48,458 nucleotides of DNA from Actinomycetota bacterium (GCA_947452755.1 CANGDT010000008.1:1-48458), one strand, 5' to 3'. Positions 29,846 through 41,217 are shown, counted from the stretch's first letter. Notes: generated from the sequence alone by a model not told the origin. A program made the numbers and translations.

Positions 29846-30439
29846 ATGGCTATTTATCCTCGGGAACGTAAACAGCGCCGACACCTGATCACACGTGATT
29901 TAACGGTTGGAGTATTTGTGCTCTTCTCTGCTTGGTTTGCGCACATTATTTATTCAGTTGTCCAGTCCCTGTCATCAATTTCTGGCGCGATAACCGAAGC
30001 CGGTACTGGTTTGCAGCAACTTCTTAATGGTTTGGCTGCCGCGATTGGCGCAATCCCATTCGTCGGTAGTGGATTGGCTGACTCCATTCGCAGTGCTTCT
30101 CAAGGAACCGGTGGCAACCTCGTCAACCGCGGCCAATCTTTAGGAGATTCGATCCACCAAGCGGCCTTAATTTTTGGAATCGCAACATTCGCAGTTCCTC
30201 TGTTGGTTCTTGCAACCCTGTGGGCACCAAACCGCATTGCGCAGATTCGTGAATTACAAGCTGGCGCAATTGCCCTAGGTCAAACATCGGATGACATCGA
30301 ACATGTACTGGCCATGCGTGCTGTGTCGACATTGCCGTTCACTACATTGATGAAGTACTCAGAAGATCCCTTGGGTGATTTTGCCCGCGGACACTTTTCG
30401 TCTCTTGCGCAGGCTGCGCGTGATGCCTCGGGTGTTTAG
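29846..30439 (+). CDS. Membrane protein, unknown function
   Basis: Two TM segments and a glycine-rich loop; codon usage and position between genes look genuine. Confidence 0.6.
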   Translation: MAIYPRERKQRRHLITRDLTVGVFVLFSAWFAHIIYSVVQSLSSISGAITEAGTGLQQLLNGLAAAIGAIPFVGSGLADSIRSASQGTGGNLVNRGQSLGDSIHQAALIFGIATFAVPLLVLATLWAPNRIAQIRELQAGAIALGQTSDDIEHVLAMRAVSTLPFTTLMKYSEDPLGDFARGHFSSLAQAARDASGV

Positions 30440-30462
30440 TCGCTCGTCGCCTTAACAAACTC

Positions 30463-31383
30463 TTAGGGATGCTCAGTTTCTAGGGCCAGCATGCTGACAA
30501 GCACCAGAACAATTCCCACGTACTGCAATGGTGTGGGCAAGCCACGGCCCAAGAGCGCTCCAGAAATAATTGCGACAATTGGAATTAAGTTCAGTGACAG
30601 TGCTGCTTGTTTTGTAGACGCAGTTTTTGCACCAAAGTTATAAAGCAAGAACGCAAGGCTGGTACCCATTGCACCACCGAGTGCTGCAGAGGCCACATTC
30701 ATGGCCTGGTCGCTCGTTGGCATTGGTTGATGTGTTCCCAGTGTGAACAAGATAGCAATGATGGCGGAAACAAATACTTGACCTGTTGTGAGCGCCATAA
30801 TGTTTTGTCCTGGCGTGAACTTTCGACCAAGCAACCCATAAGCGCCGCCGGAGAGACCAACGAGAAGAAATGCCAGCGCACCAACGAGGCCAGCACTCAC
30901 GCTAAGACCTGCAACATGCAAAACAAGCCCGGTGGTTTCAGGATTGTTATGTTGACCCGCGACACCGGTGATGATGGCTCCGGTGACACCAACGGCAAGT
31001 CCAACGAACCCAAGCTTGTGCATCTTCTCTTTCAAAATGAACACGCCGCCAATTGCCAAGAAGAACACTTCACTGGACATCAGAACAACACCGGTAGTTA
31101 CCGTGCCGTACTGAAATCCGATGTTTCCCAAAATGTATTGCAGCCCGGGCGAGATGATGCCGAAGGGAATCGCAATTTTCCAAGGAATGTGCAACAGTGC
31201 CGTACGAAAGCGGGGGATGGCCACCATTGCCATCAATAGCGTCACTAAGCCACCGGCTACTTCGCAGGCGAATGATTGTATTGGGGTGAGTTTCTCAACA
31301 GCAAAGTCTGAAAGTGGGTTGCTCAATCCCCACAGCACCATTGCGGCGATGATTGCGACGAGACCACGATTATTTTTCAACAT
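30463..31383 (-). CDS. DMT superfamily (EamA) transporter
   Basis: About 10 TM; paired EamA repeats; GAKTASTKQAALSLNLIPIVAIISGALLGRGL typical second-half motif. Confidence 0.85.
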   Translation of the reverse strand: MLKNNRGLVAIIAAMVLWGLSNPLSDFAVEKLTPIQSFACEVAGGLVTLLMAMVAIPRFRTALLHIPWKIAIPFGIISPGLQYILGNIGFQYGTVTTGVVLMSSEVFFLAIGGVFILKEKMHKLGFVGLAVGVTGAIITGVAGQHNNPETTGLVLHVAGLSVSAGLVGALAFLLVGLSGGAYGLLGRKFTPGQNIMALTTGQVFVSAIIAILFTLGTHQPMPTSDQAMNVASAALGGAMGTSLAFLLYNFGAKTASTKQAALSLNLIPIVAIISGALLGRGLPTPLQYVGIVLVLVSMLALETEHP

Positions 31384-31386
31384 AAG

Positions 31387-31426
31387 AAAAGCACAGGCAT
31401 CAGCGTTTGCCGAGCGCCTGTGCTTT
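31387..31426 (-). terminator. Hairpin/terminator between betA and the EamA gene
   Basis: AAAGCACAGGC...GCCTGTGCTTTT 11-bp stem then tttctt on the minus strand. Confidence 0.7.
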
Positions 31427-31433
31427 CCCCAGC

Positions 31434-33086
31434 CTACTTTGTGGCTTTGAACCAATCGACATATTCAGGTGCCAGTGGCGTTTTCTCCTGAATAAGGTCA
31501 GCTGCGCGCTCGGCAACCATCATGGTCGGTGCGTACAAGTTGGCATTAGTGACGTAAGGGAATACGGATGCATCTACAACGCGCAAACCTTCAACACCAT
31601 GGACCTTCATCGTGCGGGGATCGACAACGCTCATCTCATCAGTGCCCATCTTTGCTGTGCACGATGGGTGGTAAGCGGTTTCTCCATCCTTGGCAACCCA
31701 TTCCAAAATCTCTTCAGGTGTTTGTACCGAAGGTCCGGGTGAGAGTTCGCCGTCACTGTATTGATCGAAGGCAGATTGGGCCAGGATGTTACGCGTGACC
31801 TGGATAGCTTCAACCCATTCGCGGCGATCCTGTTCGGTCGATAGGTAGTTGAACAGGATAGATGGCTTTGCCATCGGGTCGGCGCTCTTGATTTCAACGC
31901 GACCGCGAGCATCTGAATACATCGGTCCGACGTGCACCTGGTATCCGTGCCCTTGCTCGATGCCTGTGCCGTCATAGCGCACAGCAATTGGCAAGAAGTG
32001 GTACATCAAGTTCGGGTACTTAACGGTGTCATTACTGCGCGCGAAGCCTCCGCCTTCAAAGTGGTTCGTGGCACCTGGCCCCTTACGGGCGAACAACCAG
32101 GCGGCCCCGATGAAAGGGCGCTTCCACAACTTCAAGTTTGGATTCATCGTGATGGGTAGCTTGCAGGCATGCTGGATGTAGACCTCAAGGTGATCCTGCA
32201 AGTTTTGGCCGACGCCTGGCAAATCTTTCACAACAGGAATGCCATGCTTTTTGAGAAGTTCTGCTGGACCAATTCCAGATAGTTGCAACACCTGAGGTGT
32301 GTTGATTGCACCACCGCATAGGACAACTTCCTTGGCGCGGTATTCAACAATTTTTTTACCGTGCTGTGCAACGACACCAACGGCCTTATCGCCTTCGAAT
32401 AAGACGCGGTGGACTTGGTGACGCGTTTTGATTGTGAGGTTCCTGCGATGCATTACTGGATGCAAGTAAGCACGAGCAGACGACCAGCGACGACCCTTCT
32501 TCACGTTCTTATCAAATGGTCCAAAACCTTCTTGGCTAAAACCATTTACGTCGTCGGTGCGCTTGAATCCAGCAGCAACTGCAGCATCAAAGAACGCTTT
32601 GAACAGTGGATTCTTTGCTGGGCCTTTTTCTAAATACAACGGGCCTGAATGGCCGCGGTACGTGTTGTCATCAGGAACACCAGTGGCATTTTCCATTTTC
32701 TTGAAGTACGGAAGGCAATGGGCAAAGTCCCAATTCTCCATACCTTTGTCGGCAGCCCATCGTTCATAGTCCATAGGGTTACCGCGCTGGAAAATCATTC
32801 CGTTAATTGAACCAGAGCCGCCTAAAACTTTGCCTCGTCCTTGATAGACGTGGCGCCCATTCATAAATGGTTCTGGATCCGTTTCGTACTTCCAGTCATA
32901 GAACTTGTTTCCGATAGGGAATGTCAGCGCTGCCGGCATGTGAATGTAGACATCCCACCATGAGTCACGTCGGCCAGCCTCTAGAACCAGAACTTCGTTG
33001 TCTGGATTCTCAGAAAGACGGTTGCCAAGAACTGAACCTGCTGAACCGCCACCGATGATGACGTAGTCGTATTCCTTGATAGTCAT
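31434..33086 (-). CDS. betA: GMC-family choline dehydrogenase
   Basis: [63 protein letters not shown]; context with betB. Confidence 0.92.
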   Translation of the reverse strand: MTIKEYDYVIIGGGSAGSVLGNRLSENPDNEVLVLEAGRRDSWWDVYIHMPAALTFPIGNKFYDWKYETDPEPFMNGRHVYQGRGKVLGGSGSINGMIFQRGNPMDYERWAADKGMENWDFAHCLPYFKKMENATGVPDDNTYRGHSGPLYLEKGPAKNPLFKAFFDAAVAAGFKRTDDVNGFSQEGFGPFDKNVKKGRRWSSARAYLHPVMHRRNLTIKTRHQVHRVLFEGDKAVGVVAQHGKKIVEYRAKEVVLCGGAINTPQVLQLSGIGPAELLKKHGIPVVKDLPGVGQNLQDHLEVYIQHACKLPITMNPNLKLWKRPFIGAAWLFARKGPGATNHFEGGGFARSNDTVKYPNLMYHFLPIAVRYDGTGIEQGHGYQVHVGPMYSDARGRVEIKSADPMAKPSILFNYLSTEQDRREWVEAIQVTRNILAQSAFDQYSDGELSPGPSVQTPEEILEWVAKDGETAYHPSCTAKMGTDEMSVVDPRTMKVHGVEGLRVVDASVFPYVTNANLYAPTMMVAERAADLIQEKTPLAPEYVDWFKATK

Positions 33087-33935
33087 TTAGAAATTTCCTT
33101 CTGCAGTATCGACAACGTTGGCAATCAACATGGCGCGAGTCATTGGTCCTGTTCCACCTGGCATCGGTGCAATCCAGCCAGCAACTTGCGCACATTCTGG
33201 ATCAAGATCGCCCAACAAACCAGCATCCGTGCGGGTGATACCTACGTCAAGAAGAGCTGCACCTGGCTTGATCATGTCCGGCTTAATGAAGTGCGGTACG
33301 CCAGCTGCCGCAACCACAATGTCAGCACGCTTAATGTGCGCGGCCATATCCTTTGTACCTGTGTGACACAAAGTGACGGTCGCATTTTCGCTGCGACGCG
33401 TAAGCAGCAACCCAAGCGGTCGACCTACTGTGACACCTCGTCCAACGACACACACTTCAGCGCCATCAAGTGGAACGTCGTACGCACGTAACAGCTCAAC
33501 AATCCCTCGCGGAGTGCATGGCAGGGGAGCATCAATTCCAAGAACCAATCGCCCGAGGTTCATCGGGTGAAGCCCGTCAGCATCCTTAGCTGGATCCATA
33601 GCTTCCAGAGCAGCATTTGAATCCAAACCCTTAGGTAGCGGCAATTGAACAATGTAGCCCGTGCATGCTGGATTGCTATTGAGTCGCTCAATAGCGTCAA
33701 GTACGTCTTGTTGGGTTGCATCTGCGGGCAGGTCCTCACGAATCGATGTGATACCCACTTCGTGACAATCCTTGTGCTTTCCACCAACATACGCATGTGA
33801 ACCTGGATCATCGCCAACCAGAATCGTTCCCAACCCGGGGGTGATTCCCTTTGCCTTCAGTGCCACAACGCGCGTTGCAAGTGACGCCTTGACGGCTGCC
33901 GCAGTTGCTTTACCATCCAAAATGACAGCTGACAT
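33087..33935 (-). CDS. folD: Bifunctional methylenetetrahydrofolate dehydrogenase/cyclohydrolase
   Basis: [60 protein letters not shown]. Confidence 0.95.
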   Translation of the reverse strand: MSAVILDGKATAAAVKASLATRVVALKAKGITPGLGTILVGDDPGSHAYVGGKHKDCHEVGITSIREDLPADATQQDVLDAIERLNSNPACTGYIVQLPLPKGLDSNAALEAMDPAKDADGLHPMNLGRLVLGIDAPLPCTPRGIVELLRAYDVPLDGAEVCVVGRGVTVGRPLGLLLTRRSENATVTLCHTGTKDMAAHIKRADIVVAAAGVPHFIKPDMIKPGAALLDVGITRTDAGLLGDLDPECAQVAGWIAPMPGGTGPMTRAMLIANVVDTAEGNF

Positions 33936-33970
33936 AGTTCCTCTTCTTAACGAACGAATGAATGAACGAA

Positions 33971-34525
33971 TTACAGGTATTCGACAGTTGCGTCGGTGAG
34001 TGCGGTCCACAAGTGCTCAGCAAACGATGAACGCACAAAGACAACGTAGCAATTCTCACAGCAGTGCCACACAATAACTGGTGCTTTTGCGAGAATGCCT
34101 TGGCTGCATGCGCCAACAGGGAAGTGCGACACACGAAGATCCTGTTCCCAGTAATGGGCCAGTACATCACTGGCATGCGGGCCAGTGATTTCAAGCTTTG
34201 TGCGCTGGGCACTGACATCCACAAGAGAAATGTGTGTGGTGGCAAGCGCGTGCGACAACTCGCCAAATAAGTCGCCCGTTCCAGTGATGTACCACCAGTC
34301 AGGACCAAGACAGAGCGCCGTGAAATTTTCCGACGAAGCAGACTTTCCAACGATTGCTGGTAACACAAAACCCAATGCAAGGTTCGCTTCGTTGTAACCA
34401 TCGGATCCAGGTTCAGCGCGCAAATCAAAACTTCGCGAGAAAGCTACTTCCTTGATGGAAACACAATCATCACGGCCATGTTGAGCACCACTGAGCGGAC
34501 TACGGGCATATTCAGAATTAACCAT
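33971..34525 (-). CDS. soxG: Sarcosine oxidase gamma subunit
   Basis: Follows and overlaps sox[17 protein letters not shown] matches a GcvT-like SoxG fold. Confidence 0.85.
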   Translation of the reverse strand: MVNSEYARSPLSGAQHGRDDCVSIKEVAFSRSFDLRAEPGSDGYNEANLALGFVLPAIVGKSASSENFTALCLGPDWWYITGTGDLFGELSHALATTHISLVDVSAQRTKLEITGPHASDVLAHYWEQDLRVSHFPVGACSQGILAKAPVIVWHCCENCYVVFVRSSFAEHLWTALTDATVEYL

Positions 34526-37199
34526 CACGACGACTGTTCTCCTTATCAATGAAAACTGAATCGGTAATCACACCGGTTACAACACGATCAGCCATCGGAA
34601 TAGCGATTCGCTCACCAATACGCTCGCGACCATTAGCGACGAGCGCAAGTGCGAATGAACGACCCAACTCAGCAGATGGATACGAACTGGTGATGTAACC
34701 AATGTGCTTAATAGGCATAGCAACATTGGCATCGGATGCGTTGGCGATGTATGCACCTTCGGGAACTACATAATCTCCCTGATCAGGCAAGATACCAACG
34801 AGTTGATGGCGGCCCGCACGCGAAGTATCCGCACGGCTAAATGAACGCTTGCCAACGAAGTCCTTCTTCTTGGAAACAATCCAATCCATGCCCAAGTCAT
34901 CAGGAGTTTGAGTGCCATCAGTTTCCTGACCAACAATCACAAAGCCCTTTTCCGCACGCAATACGTGCATCGACTCGGTCCCGTATGGGGTGATATTCAA
35001 ATCTGCACCCTCGCGCATCACTGATTCCCAAATGTGTAAGCCGTACCACGCTGGCACATTAATTTCGTAGGCAAGTTCGCCCGAGAATGAAATACGCGCG
35101 ATACGTGCTGCGACACCAGAAACCTCAGCATGCTTGTTCTCCATGAATGCGAAGGCTTCGTTAGAAACGTCAAGTCCTGGTGACAGACGACCCATCAATT
35201 CGCGGCTCTTTGGACCAATAATCGCAACCGTTGAAATTTGTTCGGTGACCGAAGTGCAGTACACCTTGAGGTCTGGCCATTCGGTTTGTAGCCATTCTTC
35301 TAGCCAGTCCAGCACCTTTGCAGCGCCGCCAGTTGTCGTGGTCATAATGAAATGATTTTCACCAACACGAGTTGTGACACCGTCATCAAAGACCATTCCA
35401 TCAACACCACACATCAACCCATAGCGACTCATTCCGACCTTCAGAGTCGAGAACATGTTTGTGTAAATGCGGTCTAGGAAGATTCCAGCATCTGGTCCTT
35501 GAATGTCAATCTTTCCGAGTGTCGATGCATCCATCACAGCCACATCGTTACGAGCTGCGGCGCATTCACGCAAAACAGCAGCGTGCATGTCTTCACCAGC
35601 TTGCGGGAAATACCACGGTCGCTTCCACTGACCCACATCTTCCATCGGCGCACCAGCATTGACGTGCCATGAATGAATCGGCGTTGTGCGCACAGGGTCA
35701 GACAATAAACCGCGATCGCGTCCAGCAAGTGCGGCGAACGGAACCTGGATGTAAGGCGGACGGAAAGTTAGCGAACCAATCTCATCGGGAGCAAGTCCAA
35801 GTGCCTGACCAATCAATCCCATCGTGATTGTTCCGCTGGTCTTTCCTTGATCATGCGCGGTACCGATTGCGGTGTAGCGCTTCACGTGCTCAATACTGCG
35901 CATTCCGGCGTTGATTGCTCGACGCAGGTCACGTGCTGTGGCATCACGCTGATGGTCAACGAAAGCAACTTCCGCTTGCTGCTGATCCAAAATCGGTCCG
36001 AAGAACACCATTGGTTCATCATCTTCAGCAAAATCACCAGACAACATACCTGTTGTGCTGTGCAACGCCGTCTTATGGCGGACAACGAACGCCGCACATG
36101 CGCGATCCCAAGTCGGTTTGATGCCGATGTAAGTGGCCAAGTGAACAGTTGGAGTCCATCCGCCAGACATTGCCACTAAATCAGTGTTGATAATTTCTGG
36201 ATTGTTTCCTTCGGCCGAAGCAATGGTGACGTTAGCAACCCGGCCACCTGCAATCGCGCCAGTATCAACTGCAGTTTTGTTAGTGAAGATAGGGATCTTC
36301 AGTTCCTTCACTGCTTCGACCGCACGACCCGAAGGCTTCGAACGAATGTCAACAACCGCAATAACTTGCACACCATTGTGTGCAAGGCGAACGGCATCGC
36401 GATAACCCTGGTTATCGACAGTGACTACGACAGCAGTCTTGAAAGCTTCGACGCCAAACTTGTCGACATAGGTAGCCGCAGCATGGCTCAGCATTACACC
36501 GGGGCGATCATTATTCGCGAAAACCAATGGACGTTGCAATGCACCCGTTGCGAGAACGGTATGGTCTGCACGAATATGCCAGGTGCGCATGCGTGACATG
36601 TCTGAACGAACTTCAGTACTCACATGGTCGGTGCGACGCTCAACGGCGACTGCGTAACCCTGGTCGTATAAGCCAATAACAGTTGTGCGCTGAAGGTGAG
36701 TCACGTTCGGCAGTGCCAATACATCCAGTAAATCGGCAGGCACCTCACGCTGAAGGTCAGCAAGGTGTCCACCAACTTCGGGCTTGTCATCAACAATGAT
36801 TACGGAACGACCCGCACGCGCATGCTCGGCTGCAGCCATCAGCCCCGAAAGACCTGCGCCAACCACGAGTACATCCACATGACGATTTGTCTTGTCGTAG
36901 CGTGCATTGTCGCGAGTGTCAGGTAGGTCACCAACACCCTGCAGGCTTCGAGCCACAAGTCCATCAACAAGTTCGATTGTCGTAGCTGGCACCATTGTTT
37001 CGCCGGCACCAGTCTCAACAGTGACGAGTGCATTTGGCTCTTCAACCCACAAACCAAAGATTCCGCGAGGACGTTCTTTGTACGAACTGTCCGTGAAGTG
37101 CACAACGTTGCTGCGCAACAGGGCCGATGCCAATGTGTCACCCGGGCGACCGATGTAAGGGCTGCCATCAAAGGTGAAGTTCAAGATTTCATTTGTCAT
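34518..37199 (-). CDS. soxA: Sarcosine oxidase alpha subunit
   Basis: N-term FDGSPYIGRPGDTLASALL; VLVVGAGLSGLMAAAEHA; C-term GcvT-like domain (ISFSGELAYEINVPAWYGLHIWESVM, LRAEKGFVIVGQETDGTQTPDDLGMDWIVSKKK). Confidence 0.95.
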   Translation of the reverse strand: MTNEILNFTFDGSPYIGRPGDTLASALLRSNVVHFTDSSYKERPRGIFGLWVEEPNALVTVETGAGETMVPATTIELVDGLVARSLQGVGDLPDTRDNARYDKTNRHVDVLVVGAGLSGLMAAAEHARAGRSVIIVDDKPEVGGHLADLQREVPADLLDVLALPNVTHLQRTTVIGLYDQGYAVAVERRTDHVSTEVRSDMSRMRTWHIRADHTVLATGALQRPLVFANNDRPGVMLSHAAATYVDKFGVEAFKTAVVVTVDNQGYRDAVRLAHNGVQVIAVVDIRSKPSGRAVEAVKELKIPIFTNKTAVDTGAIAGGRVANVTIASAEGNNPEIINTDLVAMSGGWTPTVHLATYIGIKPTWDRACAAFVVRHKTALHSTTGMLSGDFAEDDEPMVFFGPILDQQQAEVAFVDHQRDATARDLRRAINAGMRSIEHVKRYTAIGTAHDQGKTSGTITMGLIGQALGLAPDEIGSLTFRPPYIQVPFAALAGRDRGLLSDPVRTTPIHSWHVNAGAPMEDVGQWKRPWYFPQAGEDMHAAVLRECAAARNDVAVMDASTLGKIDIQGPDAGIFLDRIYTNMFSTLKVGMSRYGLMCGVDGMVFDDGVTTRVGENHFIMTTTTGGAAKVLDWLEEWLQTEWPDLKVYCTSVTEQISTVAIIGPKSRELMGRLSPGLDVSNEAFAFMENKHAEVSGVAARIARISFSGELAYEINVPAWYGLHIWESVMREGADLNITPYGTESMHVLRAEKGFVIVGQETDGTQTPDDLGMDWIVSKKKDFVGKRSFSRADTSRAGRHQLVGILPDQGDYVVPEGAYIANASDANVAMPIKHIGYITSSYPSAELGRSFALALVANGRERIGERIAIPMADRVVTGVITDSVFIDKENSRRDG

Positions 37200-37477
37200 G
37201 ATGTTGGCTTCTCTGGTTGTGCGGTGAATGGCTTGTACGAAGGACCAAATTCGTGGGTAACAGTGTTACGCCACACGTTGAACCAGCGACGGCATCCCGC
37301 GCTGTGAACCCAGCGCTCAGCCAGCCAACCCTTTGGATTCGAGCGAATAAAGATGTACTTAGCCCAATCAGCATCCGAGACTTCATTCGGCTCGGGGTAA
37401 GCAACGTGCGCTTCAGCGCCGTAATGAAATTCAGTCTCGTCGCGAGGACCGCAGTAAGGACAAGGAATATGCAACAT
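37196..37477 (-). CDS. soxD: Sarcosine oxidase delta subunit
   Basis: MLHIPCPYCGPRDETEFHYGAEAHV... zinc-binding SoxD signature; 4-nt overlap with soxA. Confidence 0.95.
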   Translation of the reverse strand: MLHIPCPYCGPRDETEFHYGAEAHVAYPEPNEVSDADWAKYIFIRSNPKGWLAERWVHSAGCRRWFNVWRNTVTHEFGPSYKPFTAQPEKPTS

Positions 37478-37485
37478 CAGATCTC

Positions 37486-38724
37486 CTAGTGGGCCACGCC
37501 GGCAGCGCCGTGCTCGTCAATGAGGTGTCCCGAAACAAATCGGTCAAGTGCGTATGGCTGAGCCAGTGCGTCAGGTTCACCGTTCGCAATCGTGGCTGCC
37601 ATCACCCAACCCGAACCCGGTGTGGCCTTGAAGCCACCAGTACCCCAACCTGCGTTGATAAAGAGGTTCTCCACTGGTGTCAGGCCAATGATTGGTGACG
37701 CATCCGGTGCAATGTCTACGATGCCACCCCATGTGCGCAGTAAGTGCGCGCGCTCAAAGATTGGGAACAGTTCAACGGCAGCAGCGAGCTGATGTTCAAT
37801 GACATGGAAGCCACCACGTTGGGCGTATGAGTTGTACGAGTCTGTGCCTGCACCCATAACGAGTTCGCCCTTGTGTGCCTGGCTAACGTACACATGCACA
37901 GCACCACTCATGATGACTGTGTCGAGAACCTGCTCCAGCAGCTCCGATACCAAAGCTTGCAAGGGTCGACTCTGTAAAGGCACATCAAAGCCGGCCTTTT
38001 CGGCAAGTACTGAAGTGTGACCCGCAGCAACCATGCCGACCTTGTTCGCGGCAATCGGTCCAAGGTTTGTTTCCACTCCCATGACTTTGCCGTTTTGGAT
38101 GTTGAAGCCAGTAACTTCGCAACCCTGAATGATGTCAACACCCATGTTGCTCGCAGCTTTGGCGTAACCCCACGCAACCCAGTCGTGCTTGGCGATACCG
38201 CCGCGAGGTTGATAAGTCGCACCCATCACTGGGTAACGGATGTCTTGACTGATGTTCACAATCGGTGCGATTTCGACAACTTCTTCAGGAGTAAGCCACT
38301 GGCTATCAACCGCATTTACATGGTTGGCGTAAAAGTTACGCTGCTTCGAACGCACATCACTGACGCTGTGTGCAAGAGTCATGACGCCGCGCTGGCTGAA
38401 GAACATTTCGTAGCCGACATCTTCTTGCAGGGTTTCCCACAATTTCAACGAGTGGTCGTAGATGTTTGCAGATTCATCCCACAGGTAGTTCGAGCGAATA
38501 ATTGTGGTGTTGCGTGCCATGTTCCCGCCCGCAAGCCAACCTTTTTCCAGCACCGCAACATTGGTAATGCCATGGTTCTTGGCCAAGTAATACGCAGTTG
38601 CCAACCCGTGACCGCCACCACCAATGATGATGACGTCATAGGACTTCTTGGGGGATGCATTAGCCCATAGAAACTCTGGATGTTCGGGCAATTCGACAGT
38701 CCGTCGACGATGAGTGTTTGCCAT
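37486..38724 (-). CDS. soxB: Sarcosine oxidase beta subunit
   Basis: [63 protein letters not shown]. Confidence 0.95.
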   Translation of the reverse strand: MANTHRRRTVELPEHPEFLWANASPKKSYDVIIIGGGGHGLATAYYLAKNHGITNVAVLEKGWLAGGNMARNTTIIRSNYLWDESANIYDHSLKLWETLQEDVGYEMFFSQRGVMTLAHSVSDVRSKQRNFYANHVNAVDSQWLTPEEVVEIAPIVNISQDIRYPVMGATYQPRGGIAKHDWVAWGYAKAASNMGVDIIQGCEVTGFNIQNGKVMGVETNLGPIAANKVGMVAAGHTSVLAEKAGFDVPLQSRPLQALVSELLEQVLDTVIMSGAVHVYVSQAHKGELVMGAGTDSYNSYAQRGGFHVIEHQLAAAVELFPIFERAHLLRTWGGIVDIAPDASPIIGLTPVENLFINAGWGTGGFKATPGSGWVMAATIANGEPDALAQPYALDRFVSGHLIDEHGAAGVAH

Positions 38725-38747
38725 GTTCTGACCTTATCTAGGGGTTC

Positions 38748-41174
38748 TTACGAGCGCAGACGGGACATGTTGGCATCGAACTGAGGATCGTCGCTGACAA
38801 CTGCTGAATAGAACTGATCGAAGTAACGAACCTCGACCTTGGTGCCTAAAATTGAGCTTTCAATTGGCAGCCATGCATAAGCAATCTGCTTGCCAATCGT
38901 GTGACCGAAGTACGAACTTGTGGTGTAACCCACCGGCTTACCGTCAACAAAGACTGGCTCCTTGCCCATAACAACATGTGCCGGATTGTCAAAAACTAAA
39001 CACACCAACTTACGCGTGATTGCAGTTGGCTCCAGCGCCTCGAATGCATCAGCACCGATGTAGCCGCCGCCCTTACGCACAGCAAACGCCAAACCAGCTT
39101 CGTGTGGGTTGTGCTCGCTTGTCATATCGGTGCCATACGAGCGGTAACCCTTTTCCAAACGCATCGAGTTGAAAGCGCCTCGACCCGCAGCGATGATTCC
39201 GAATTCTGCACCGGCTTCCATCAAGGTGTCCCACAGCTTTAACGCCATGTCAGCATCTGCATAGATTTCGTATCCAAGTTCGCCAACGTACGACAAACGC
39301 CACAATGTTGCCGGCACTTGATCTAGGTAGAGACGCTTGGCCTTGAAGTAACCGAATGCTTCATTGGATACATCAACGTCAGTGAGCTTTTCGACAACCT
39401 TGCGTGCATTCGGTCCAAACAAACCAAGACCGACAGTTCCTGAAGTGACATCCTTGATGTGCACGGTGTCAGGAGCTGACATCTTTAAGCGTGCTACATC
39501 GATAGCGCTGTTGGCACCAATCATGAACTCGTTCTCGCCAAGGCGGGTTACAGTGACGTCCGACAAAATGCCAGCCTTGTTCGTCAACATCAAGCAGTAC
39601 GTCACAGACCCTGGCGCCTTATCCAGTTTTCCAGTGGTCTGCTCCATCAAAAATTCCATGGAACCCTTACCTGAAACTTCAATTCGCTTGAGCGCGGTGA
39701 TGTCGAACAGGCCAACACTTTCGCGCACGTACTGGGCTTCGGCGCCGATGATGGGTGACCAGTACTGCGCTGACCACGCGTCACGTTCAGGAGACGGATA
39801 CTGTGCAACCAGGTCCTTGTTTGCTTCGTACCATTGTGGACGTTCGTAGCCAGATGCCTCAAGGAAGTACGCGCCGAGTTCTTGCTGGCGATGGTAGAAA
39901 CCCGTCGTACGAAGTGGACGCGGCTTTTCCATCGGCTGCAAAGGATGAATGATGTCGTAGACCTCGACGTAGTTCTGTTGCCCGCGCATCTTGATGTGGT
40001 TCGGTCCGAGTTGATGATTTTCAAAACGGTTCACATCAAATTCGTGAACAGGCAATGTCGGATGTCCATCAACAATCCATTCCGCAGTTGCTCGCGCAAC
40101 GCCAACGGATTGGGTAACCCACACAGCTTCGGCAACCCAGAATCCCTTGAGACCGTTCCATTCGCCCATCAAAGGGAAGGTGTCGACGGTAAACGAAAAC
40201 ATTCCGTTCATGCCTTCGGTGATCTTTGCATCCTTCAAGTCAGGCATGATTTTGCCTGAGAGGCCCATGACTGGTTCCCATTCAGGTGCGGTGAAGGGCA
40301 GTTGGCTTGGCATAATTTCTGCCTGATCAAACGGAAGAATTTCTTCAGATTCGATTGGTAATGGGCGGTGTAAGTACGAACCAATTCCCATGCCCTTAAA
40401 GCACTGGCGGTAATACAGGTCTTCGCCTTGGTGGCGCATGATGGGAATCGTAATTTCTTCGGTTTGGTCAGCCAGTGATGGAATGTCTTCAGTCCAGGCA
40501 AGTTGGTGGGCGAGTGGCTGGAATGCCTTGGCCATGCCGAACATGCGCCCAACTTTTGGTCCCCAAATTCCGGCAGCCGAGATCACAATGTCTGCAGGGT
40601 AGAAACCCTTGTTTGTGGTGACGCCGGTGACTTTGCCGTCTTCTTGTTCGATTGCGATGACTTCGTGCAGATCTTTGAACACTGCGCCACGTGATTCGGC
40701 AAGTTGCTGTAGACCGCTCACTGCGCGAATTGCTTTAGCTAAGCCATCAGTGGGGCAGTAGATTGCACCAAGAATTGCGTTGGGATCTAGCACGGGATGA
40801 AGTTCATGTGCGCGCTCGGGTGACACAACTTCAGCTTCAAAGCCCCACGAGTGCAACCATGCGGTGCGGCGATGAAGTTCAATCAAGCGCTCGGGTGTGG
40901 TGGCAACTTCGAGGCTGCCAACTTGGTAGAAACCTGGACCATCTTCGGTCTGGACTGAAAGAAGTTTGTTAATGGTTTGATCCGCCATGATGGCAAGTGT
41001 CTTGTTGCCACTTACTTTCTGAACTAAACCAGGTGCGTGAGATGTGGATCCGCCAGGAGCAGGCATAGGTCCCTGTTCGATCACAGTGACATCAGTTTCG
41101 CCACGTTCAGTGAGTTCATCGGCGAGTGAACAACCGACAATTCCGCCGCCAATGATGACAATTTTCTTGGACAC
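38748..41174 (-). CDS. FAD-dependent oxidoreductase with C-terminal GcvT domains (dimethylglycine dehydrogenase/oxidase-like)
   Basis: VSKKIVIIGGGIVGCSLADELTERG; GSTSHAPGLVQ; C-term SYVGELGYEIYADADMALKLWDTLM, MRLEKGYRSYGTDMTSEHNP. GTG start 41174 with SD GGAAGG. Confidence 0.9.
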   Translation of the reverse strand: MSKKIVIIGGGIVGCSLADELTERGETDVTVIEQGPMPAPGGSTSHAPGLVQKVSGNKTLAIMADQTINKLLSVQTEDGPGFYQVGSLEVATTPERLIELHRRTAWLHSWGFEAEVVSPERAHELHPVLDPNAILGAIYCPTDGLAKAIRAVSGLQQLAESRGAVFKDLHEVIAIEQEDGKVTGVTTNKGFYPADIVISAAGIWGPKVGRMFGMAKAFQPLAHQLAWTEDIPSLADQTEEITIPIMRHQGEDLYYRQCFKGMGIGSYLHRPLPIESEEILPFDQAEIMPSQLPFTAPEWEPVMGLSGKIMPDLKDAKITEGMNGMFSFTVDTFPLMGEWNGLKGFWVAEAVWVTQSVGVARATAEWIVDGHPTLPVHEFDVNRFENHQLGPNHIKMRGQQNYVEVYDIIHPLQPMEKPRPLRTTGFYHRQQELGAYFLEASGYERPQWYEANKDLVAQYPSPERDAWSAQYWSPIIGAEAQYVRESVGLFDITALKRIEVSGKGSMEFLMEQTTGKLDKAPGSVTYCLMLTNKAGILSDVTVTRLGENEFMIGANSAIDVARLKMSAPDTVHIKDVTSGTVGLGLFGPNARKVVEKLTDVDVSNEAFGYFKAKRLYLDQVPATLWRLSYVGELGYEIYADADMALKLWDTLMEAGAEFGIIAAGRGAFNSMRLEKGYRSYGTDMTSEHNPHEAGLAFAVRKGGGYIGADAFEALEPTAITRKLVCLVFDNPAHVVMGKEPVFVDGKPVGYTTSSYFGHTIGKQIAYAWLPIESSILGTKVEVRYFDQFYSAVVSDDPQFDANMSRLRS

Positions 41175-41200
41175 GAAGGCACCTTCCCCAGAATTATGAA

Positions 41201-41217
41201 GTTGCGCTATATGCAAC
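41201..41217 (-). promoter_or_regulatory. Candidate operator for the DMGDH-sox-folD-betA operon
   Basis: GTTGC-GCTATAT-GCAAC; 14/17 identical (in reverse complement) to 47696-47712. Confidence 0.55.

Noticed and set aside
30607-31239. 210-aa plus-strand ORF
   Set aside because: Antisense to the EamA transporter, composition (many C/N/Q/H) typical of a shadow frame.
41201-41217. Interpreting GTTGC-N7-GCAAC at 41201 as a Nur box like 22857
   Set aside because: Core sequence and spacing differ (TTGCAA-N5-TTGCAA versus GTTGC-N7-GCAAC), and the neighbouring genes are betaine catabolism rather than nickel.
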